A stretch of 64,000 nucleotides of DNA from Fulvia fulva (lineage: Eukaryota > Ascomycota > Dothideomycetes > Mycosphaerellales > Mycosphaerellaceae): positions 5,022,001-5,086,000 of the forward strand of contig NC_063016.1 of assembly GCF_020509005.1 (NCBI RefSeq). Direction: 5' to 3'. A program made the translations under genes and the position numbers. Of this stretch, positions 57,883-64,000 are shown piece by piece. The notes under the pieces are model-generated. The model was not told the DNA's origin and ran no database searches. It saw only the letters and a list, made by a program, of their open reading frames with translations. Each line of letters opens with the position of its first letter. The stretch's first letter is position 1.

Positions 57883-59946
57883 TATAATACGAGTAGATTA
57901 GTTCTATAATCGGAGAGGATCGAGGGTAGGGTAATAAGGAACTTTATATTAGTTAGTAGGTAGAAACGTAAGGAGTACGCTACCCGGCGTAGTGTGTGCC
58001 CCGAGCAAACCTACGAGGTATAGACGGCCGCTTTCTAGAGATAGGCTATAGTAACGCGAAGGGCGTCAAAACCTAGGACGTAGTATATACTAGTAGCGAC
58101 GGCTAATACTATCTATATAGCCCGAGAGGACGGATACGTATATCGGTTAATAGAGAGCACTTAAGGGCTTAGGCCTATAGAGGTAGATATTAGCTTAAGG
58201 AGCAAATAGGGAGGGAGGGCGTAGAGGGAAGCTTTTGCTCCGGGCTAACCTCTCGAAACGAGGCTATATAGTAGTACTAGATAAGTAGGAAAGCGCGGTT
58301 AAGACTTATTACCTTATCTCGTAGCTAGCTTACTAAATACGATTCCTTCCTTACTAGGGACTACGGACCTCCTACTTAGGCAAGTCGGTATAGTACCTAG
58401 TATAGAAGGTCATCGCTAGTATTGTCGTAAGGGCCCGTAAATTAGTACTAGCGTATAAGGGTATTCGACCCGGAAACGAGCCGAACTACCGGGTAAGGGA
58501 CGAATAGCTAGTAATACGATAGGAAGGTAAGAAATCGTTTATAGAGCAACTATAGAAAGAGAGGTAGAACAACTAGGGTATAGGGTATAGTAGACGCCCT
58601 TAGCTAGCGGGACAACCTAAGGAATAGTTAGCTATAAAATCCGCGGTTAAGTACCCCCTAAAGCTTATCTACTACCGCCTTATAAGGGTATAGAGTAGTA
58701 TAGTAACCTAACTACGAAGCGAATACATCGGCCTCTAGGGGTACCTATTATAGAGGAAGGTTCTAGAATACATAAATACTAGCTACCCCTACGGCTATTA
58801 CTCCTAGAACGTACGGTACGTACTCCTTATCTATCCGAGGTAGTCGCTAGGAAGGGGGGAGTAGATAGTAAAGGCGAGGAACCGGACGATTAGGGCACTT
58901 CTTAATAACGCTAAGGACCTACGGCGTATTACGAACTAGATACTAGAGAAGGGCTAGCTAGAACAGTACCGCCTAGTAGGAGTAGTGTAGGAAGAGAGGA
59001 CACGACGTAGCGCGACGAGACCGGCTAGGAGCGGGGGCTAACGGGGTAGTGACATAGACTACGTACGTTTAGAGGGAAAGCTAATCTAGATAAGGAGAAG
59101 TTAGGGGCGGGAAGGGTTTTTATCTATTCGGGTTTCCCTTTTTATATAACTATAGATATATACCTATATAGGCCGAATAGCGTCCTAGAACAGGAGAATA
59201 ACAAATCTATCTATATTTAATAGTAAAGATAAAGAAGTATAAAGGCAAAGTTATAGAGAGAAGACCTAAAAGACTTGCCCTTATATCTATTAATATATAT
59301 AGCCTACTACTAATCTTAAGACTAGGAGTTCAATACTAGCTTAAGATTGTTAATAACTTCTCTAGGAAGAAGTAGACCTTTCCTCTTAGGAAAAGAGAAG
59401 ATGCTCTAGTTACTCTCTAGAACTAGAAGATTAAATTAGAGAGGAAATTATTAGCGTAGCTAAAAGTAGTAAGGCTTAATAAAACAAAAGAACTTATTAC
59501 ATTAGTAAAGCAGTAGGAGAAGGATTTAGGGATTAGGCTCGAGCCTACTAAGGTATATAACTCTCTATTGAATAGACTCGTTAAGAGGTCAATATAAACC
59601 TTAGAGGACTCTATAAGGGCAATGCTTAAAGAGGCTAAAATGCCGGTTAAATTGTGGCCTAAAGTACTAGAGGCCTAAACTTATATAAGGAACAAACTAC
59701 TAAATAGCCTAGATTACGATAGGTTCAAGGTTTTACTAGATAAGGCTTTTAATAGTATCAAACCGACTATTAACTATTTGAAAGTTTAGGGATACAAAGC
59801 TATTGTCTATATAGACATAAGACTCTAACCTTAATAGGTAAGAAGTGACAAGCTAATAAATAGGGGTAAAGAAGTAGTGTTTATTAGGTATATTAAAAAT
59901 ATAGCTAGAGCCTAGCTCTTTTAGGAACTAGACATAAGAGCTGTTA

Positions 59947-59976
59947 AACAATATATATATATATATATATATATAG
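59947..59976. repeat. TA microsatellite in Copia
   Basis: An uninterrupted AT run of about 26 bp within the Copia integrase-RT linker. Could come from RIP of a CA/TG repeat followed by slippage. Confidence 0.6.
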
Positions 59977-60841
59977 ACTTCTTTAAGGACTAGCCTAGAG
60001 GTAATATAGGTATTAATGTTCTAACATTAAATCTACTAAGTAGTGTACTAGCTAGGAAGCCCTTAGAAAGGCCGAGGAAGAACGTATCCTTAGGACAATC
60101 TACCTACTATTTAGGCGTCTATTAAAGTAACCCCGAAATAGCTTAGCTAAGAAAGCTGTTTATATAACTTCCATAACCTCCGGAGAACGTAGGGAAATTT
60201 CAGAAAATCGATTAGCTAATTAATATAAGCTCCCTAGATCCCTAGGAAATAGACGTTACTAGGTTATAAGTAACGGTCCCTAAATTATCCCTTAGAAAGA
60301 GAAAGGCTAACTATAATATTAAGGGCTATAACGTGAAATAGAAAGCCCTAAAATCTATAGTCCCTAAGCCCGAACTAACTACTAAAGTAGGAGAAGTAAT
60401 AGACCTCTTAGAGAACCTTACTACTTTTTACTAACCTTTCTTTATAGCTATATAATTAGTAGACAGTTCAATACTATAGTATAGCAAATTTCTAGAAGGG
60501 GTTAAGGAAATGGCCTTTATAGTAACTATAGAAACTATCATATATAAGTAAGAGATCCTGATTCTAAAATCCTATAAGGATGCTATAAATAATAAGAGAT
60601 AGGGACATCTTTAGAAGGAAGTAATCTAAAAGGAACTAGATGCTCTATAGAGTAACAATACCTAGGAAAATTCTGTTCTACTAAAAGGAGCAAATCTAGT
60701 TATATTAAGATAGGTCTTTAATATTAAGAGAAGCATTAGTATAGCTATTAAAAAGTTCAAGGCTAGACTAGTTATAAGGGGCTTCTTATAGAAGTTTAGT
60801 ATTGACTTTATTACGCCGAAGGCGCGTTATAATATAGCGAA

Positions 60842-60904
60842 GCCGTACCGAGTAAGTGTAGCGTTTATTAGACAAAGTCTATTAAACGCTAGCTACTAGT
60901 ACGG
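60842..60904. repeat. Imperfect inverted repeat (long hairpin)
   Basis: The core arms AGCGTTTATTAGAC and GTCTATTAAACGCT flank AAA, with an outer GCCGTAC/GTACGGC pair. It is about 30 bp inside the point where Copia is broken. Confidence 0.6.
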
Positions 60905-61089
60905 CGTAGCTATTAGCTAAATCCGTATAGATAGAGACTGCGGTATAGGCCGAGCTTACGAGGCCGTACGTAGTCACTACTATAATATAGATTTAGTAAT
61001 ACTACGTAATACTATAGCGATATATAAGCCTACGAATACTCGAGCGGAGGTTATTAAGCCCGCCGGAGGTAATTAATAGCCCTCGTAAC

Positions 61090-61354
61090 AAGAGCCTACC
61101 GTAGACAAAGGGGGGTCTAGGGGGTCTCCCCTAGAAATATAAGAGATAGATCTAGATACTATATACGCCTTAATACCTCGCGATAAGAGCCTACCGTAGG
61201 TAAAGGGGGGTCTAGAGGGTCTCCCCTAGAAACATAAGAGATAGATTTAGATACTATATACGCCTATACCTCGCGATAAGAGCTTGCTATAGGTAGAGGG
61301 GGGTCCCGGGGGTCTCCCTAAGGGAACGAGAAGAGACGGACCTAGATACTATAG
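61090..61354 (+). repeat. 94-bp tandem repeat, three units
   Basis: Units start at 61090, 61184 and 61278 with AAGAGC(C/T)T; the third is more diverged and shorter. Each has a G-rich/C-rich pair (AGGGGGGTCT then GTCTCCC) that could fold back. Confidence 0.75.
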
Positions 61355-61381
61355 CGGTATTAGTATTAGTAATAGGAAACG

Positions 61382-61500
61382 GATTACGCCTACGAGCTAG
61401 ACGACTATAAACAGATCAAGCTTAAGCTAGAAGGCTAGAGACAGATTACGCCTAAGCTAGAAGACTAGAAATAGATTACGCCTAAGCTAGACGACCTAAC
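61382..61500 (+). repeat. 30-bp tandem repeat, about four units
   Basis: Units of the form AGATTACGCCTAAGCTAGAA recur with period about 30 bp and a few substitutions. Confidence 0.65.
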
Positions 61501-61768
61501 CTCTAGTAATATAACCTACTAGATAAAGTAGAAGTAGGATATATAAGGCGGTAGTAACGGAGACCTAAGACAATAGTATAGCGCTATTATAGCTTATACC
61601 TTATATACTACCGGCGGTATATATAAGGTGTTTCTCGTAGCCCTATTAGCTAACGATTAAGCGGTAGAAACGAGCCTATCCGTAGTAGCTATAGTATCTA
61701 TAGCGCGTAGATAGCGATAGCTAATTAGATCACGAGAAATACTATTAAGTTATACCTACCGTACCTAC

Positions 61769-61935
61769 TAGTAAAAAGAGACGACGATATAGTAATTAAA
61801 TACGCTCGAACTAGCGACCTTAACGCCTATCTTACTCTATATCTACGCTTACCTTACCCTACCCCTATAGGTATTAGTAAAAAGAGATAGATAGGGTACG
61901 CTCGAACTAGTAACCTTTACGACCTTCTAAAGTAT
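61769..61935 (-). repeat. Duplicated tRNA-derived (SINE-like) pieces
   Basis: AGTAAAAAGAGA followed within 20-31 bp by TACGCTCGAACTAG recurs about 100 bp apart (61769 and 61875). On the minus strand the second motif reads CTAGTTCGAGCGTA, close to a tRNA T-arm/B box (GGTTCGANTCC) with RIP changes. No complete tRNA cloverleaf was found. Confidence 0.4.
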
Positions 61936-61942
61936 AGAAAGT

Positions 61943-61963
61943 AAGGCACCCCGAAGGTGCCTT
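61943..61963. repeat. Perfect 8-bp-stem hairpin
   Basis: AAGGCACC and GGTGCCTT flank the loop CCGAA. Notably, it keeps two CpA/TpG sites that RIP usually removes. Confidence 0.6.
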
Positions 61964-62475
61964 TATAACTTTTCCTTGACGGAGGTAAGACTATTATAGT
62001 ATATCTAAATACCCTATTATTGCTAGTAAGCGGACCTACCGACTGTTTATACCTATAAACTTCAATCGAGTCATCCTATAGCCGCCCGAAGACAACACTA
62101 CGAGGCGTAGGCGTACCTAGGTAATAATAGGGAAGGTAATAAATACTATATCCTACGGAGGCTACGACCGGTAATACCCGCTATATATAATAACGAGAAG
62201 AAGATAAGTTTAAAGCTTCGATAGGCTACGATAAGTAATACGCTATTAATTGATTAATTAGACTTTCGATAACCTAGAGCGTAGTAAAGCGATAAGTTTA
62301 ACCCCTAAACGTAGTAAGCTATAAACGGACTTTTGCCCTATAATAAGCTATTATCTCGTAATAGTATTAATATAATAGTATACTAAGGATATATCGTATA
62401 ACGTACTATAGTTATAGATAACTACTTAGCTATATCGCCGCTACGCGAGACAATAGGTATATAAATTAATTCAAT

Positions 62476-64000
62476 TATATAGATAGATAGATTATTTATT
62501 CGCCTGTTTTAGTGCCCTATGGCCTATATAGGTCTCTCGCTATTTAGGTCTATTTGTATAGGTAGGAAACCCGATTAACGGATAAAAACCTCCTCGTCTT
62601 TGCCCTCCTCGTTCTTTCCTGTCTTGTCCTTTCGTTCTCCTTCCTTTAGGGTACGCTAGTGTTATAGTTATTACCCTAGGACTACCTTGCCCGTAACCCT
62701 AGTGATGTCCTCCTCTCGATTCTCTTTCTCCCTTCTGTTTCCCCGGCTCTTCTCTCTCTCTCCCTCCTCTCTATCCACCTTTCCGTTTCTACTACTAGGG
62801 AGAATTGCTCTAGGTAGTCCTCGTTAAGGATCCATCTTGTTACTCTCCTTATATCTTGTCTGTCCTAGATAATGGCCTGGTATTGCCTATCTCTTGCCTT
62901 CGCCCTCCACTAGCTTCTCCCTTTTACCCACTTAGTACAGTTTAGTACTATATACTCCGGGTTTTAGGATAGGTAGCTATAGGGGCAACGTTTGGAATCG
63001 TATCCTAGGACTCTTCTTTAGTGTAAGTATGCTCTTAGCCCAATGTGCTCAGAGCAAATCTAGATAGCTATGCTTGCTTCCGCCCTCTTTAGGTCTTTGT
63101 AGATAAGGTAGTTATACCTCCCGAAGGTCCTGGCCGCTAGTAGGGCTCCTGGCCTCACCGGTTTTTAGTTCTAACGCGTTTCCTATAGGTGACCTACGAT
63201 CCTTTCTGCTTAGCTTTACTTCTTTTTCCCTTTGTCCCCTGTGTTAGCTTGCTCCCTTAGAGCTTCTCTCTGTTCAAGGGCTGCTAGGATTTCCTATAAT
63301 GTTTTTAGGTCTGCTTCCTTCTATAGGATTATATATAGCCGGTTAGGTCTTCTCCTCCTCTCCTACTAGGTTCTTATCCTTTAAGTAGCTACTTAGATAG
63401 TTCCCTAGGCTAGGTATACTAATGTCTTCTCTACGTATTGACACCTTATGCCCTAGAGGTACTCCCTAATAGGGGCTATACCTAATTCCATTTCTATTGT
63501 CCTGTAAGGGGTTGACTTATATGCCCCTAGTACTCTCTTTAGGTAGGCTGCCTACGCTCTATTAAGGGGGTCCTCAATTCTCTTCGGGATGTGTTTTTCC
63601 GCTGCCCAAATTGCTACTCTATATAGCATTACGGGCTTGACAATAGCCTTATATATAGTCTGGGCCTTTATAAAGGTCGCCCCCTAGGTTAACGTAGTAA
63701 GTCTCTCGATTAATTGTCTATTAGTGTCCGCTCTCGCTTACGCCTTCTTTACTTGTGGTCCCTAGCTAAGTTTCGGGTCTAGCTATATCCTAAGGACTCT
63801 AAGTTCCCTTATAGGATAGGTCTCGAACCCCTAGAGTTTTACTAGTACTACTAAGTTGTGTTTTGTCTTTACCTTACTAAAATGGATAAGTTAGTACTTG
63901 TCCGGTACGAATTTTGCCTTATGCTCTCTTGCCCACTTTTCGTATTGTCTATGTCTCTCCTCTAGGAGTGCGCAGTTTTCCTCTATAGACCCCGACTACG
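62476..64000 (-). mobile_element. LINE-A minus-strand copy, 3' part (RIPed, runs off edge)
   Basis: The 3' end lies at 62476 (rc of the CTATCTATCTAT tail). The sequence is the reverse complement of the old LINE-A 3' half (45.4-48.8 kb), including the 3' UTR, the C-terminal Cys/His region and part of the reverse transcriptase, up to the window end near the FVDD region. TAG stops break the frame. The 5' part is outside the window. Confidence 0.85.

Larger units (their letters stand above)
57276..59211 (+). mobile_element. Chimeric retroelement: unknown DNA joined to a LINE-B 3' end
   Basis: One insertion, bounded by a 13-14 bp TSD (TATATTTAATAGTA at 57262-57275 and 59212-59225), interrupts Copia. 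Its right 0.86 kb (58355-59211) is the LINE-B 3' region and tail; its left 1.08 kb (57276-58354) is not LINE-B. The switch lies at a short shared CTAGGGACTACGG. The left part is non-coding as far as I can see, contains two sets of 22-23 bp minisatellites and a tRNA-like piece, and is RIPed. The arrangement resembles the template-switch chimeras described for LINEs in Magnaporthe (MINE elements). Confidence 0.65.
26998..60812 (+). mobile_element. Copia-type LTR retrotransposon, split into four segments
   Basis: Segments: 26998-27052 (LTR start TGTTCTAATC), 35847-37750 (rest of the LTR, gag, start of protease), 56750-57275 (protease to pre-integrase) and 59212-60812 (integrase to reverse transcriptase). 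Motifs read through RIP stops: a Gag zinc knuckle near 37315-37350 (KKD-LIKDC), a protease-like segment LLNSYTLFYIT (from DSG-type) near 37715, LLIPKLGVNLV near 56910, the integrase end LEDSIRAMLKEAKMPVKLWP near 59600, and KARLVIRGF in the reverse transcriptase near 60755. A candidate primer-binding site is at about 36210. The 3' half of the reverse transcriptase, RNase H and right LTR are missing from the window; the copy stops abruptly at about 60812. Confidence 0.75.
60813..62475. repeat. Unclassified RIPed element with tandem repeats and hairpins
   Basis: Begins where Copia stops and ends where LINE-A(-) begins. I find no transposase or polymerase motif. It contains a long imperfect hairpin at 60842-60904, three units of a 94-bp tandem repeat, a set of 30-bp repeats, two tRNA-like pieces and a perfect 8-bp-stem hairpin at 61943-61963. 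It could be a non-autonomous element or several. Confidence 0.4.
23760..64000. repeat. RIP-mutated nested transposon block
   Basis: From about 23.76 kb to the window end the DNA is dominated by TpA, with TAG stop codons in every transposon frame; CAG and TGG codons are nearly gone while CpG is kept. That is the CpA-to-TpA (and complementary TpG-to-TpA) pattern of repeat-induced point mutation. Individual elements are listed separately. The exception is 43270-45347, which is unmutated. The stretch 23760-24263 holds AT-rich, mutated DNA I cannot classify, including a TA microsatellite near 24066. Confidence 0.9.

Noticed and set aside
61090..61354. CRISPR-like array
   Set aside because: Units are directly adjacent 94-bp tandem repeats without unique spacers, and the DNA is fungal.
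61769..61935. Functional tRNA genes
   Set aside because: Only the T-arm/B-box region is recognisable; no acceptor stem or anticodon arm could be paired.

Overview
The window looks like a piece of a filamentous ascomycete (Pezizomycotina) chromosome, possibly a Dothideomycete; the class is a guess from gene style. Evidence: short GT-AG introns of about 47-75 nt (one with a TACTAAC branch site), Zn2Cys6 and arrestin-type regulators, fungal cell-wall and secreted enzymes, and a large repeat block mutated by repeat-induced point mutation (RIP). There are two sharply different compartments.

Compartment 1 (1 to about 23.75 kb) is ordinary gene-rich DNA. In order: a 2,3-butanediol-type zinc alcohol dehydrogenase (+); a Zn2Cys6 transcription factor (-); an arrestin-like protein (-); the ER GPI-anchor mannosyltransferase GPI18/PIG-V (-); a doubtful small membrane-protein exon (-); a conserved-looking protein of unknown function (+); a small secreted protein with a probable NTF2-like fold and acidic tail (-); a secreted GH79 glycosidase (-); a four-helix membrane protein in four exons (+); a PLP-dependent aromatic amino acid decarboxylase (-) with a CGG-N12-CCG palindrome upstream; a small helix-turn-helix-like ORF (+); a broken nuclear-type gene (-); and GDP-mannose pyrophosphorylase (+). 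GPI18 and GDP-mannose pyrophosphorylase belong to the same broad pathway (mannose donor supply and GPI mannosylation), but nothing suggests a cluster.

Compartment 2 (about 23.75 to 64 kb) has no intact host gene that I can see. TpA and TAG are everywhere, while CpA, TpG, CAG and TGG are depleted: the RIP signature. It is made of transposons inserted into one another, and the order can be read from target-site duplications (TSDs). A LINE (here LINE-F) is cut by a Copia element; the Copia carries LINE-B(+), LINE-D and a chimeric retroelement; LINE-B(+) carries LINE-E(-); LINE-D carries LINE-B(-); LINE-B(-) carries a short LTR element with a chromodomain remnant; that carries an old RIPed LINE-A; and that carries a young, 5'-truncated LINE-A that is not RIPed and keeps a 600-codon reverse transcriptase frame. 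A Fot1/pogo-type DNA transposon remnant lies at 24.26-25.39 kb, and another LINE-A(-) runs off the right edge.

The family letters LINE-A to LINE-F are labels for this window only. The most unusual items are the unmutated LINE inside its own RIPed relative, the nesting depth, and a retroposed chimera of 1.08 kb of unrelated DNA joined to a LINE-B 3' end.
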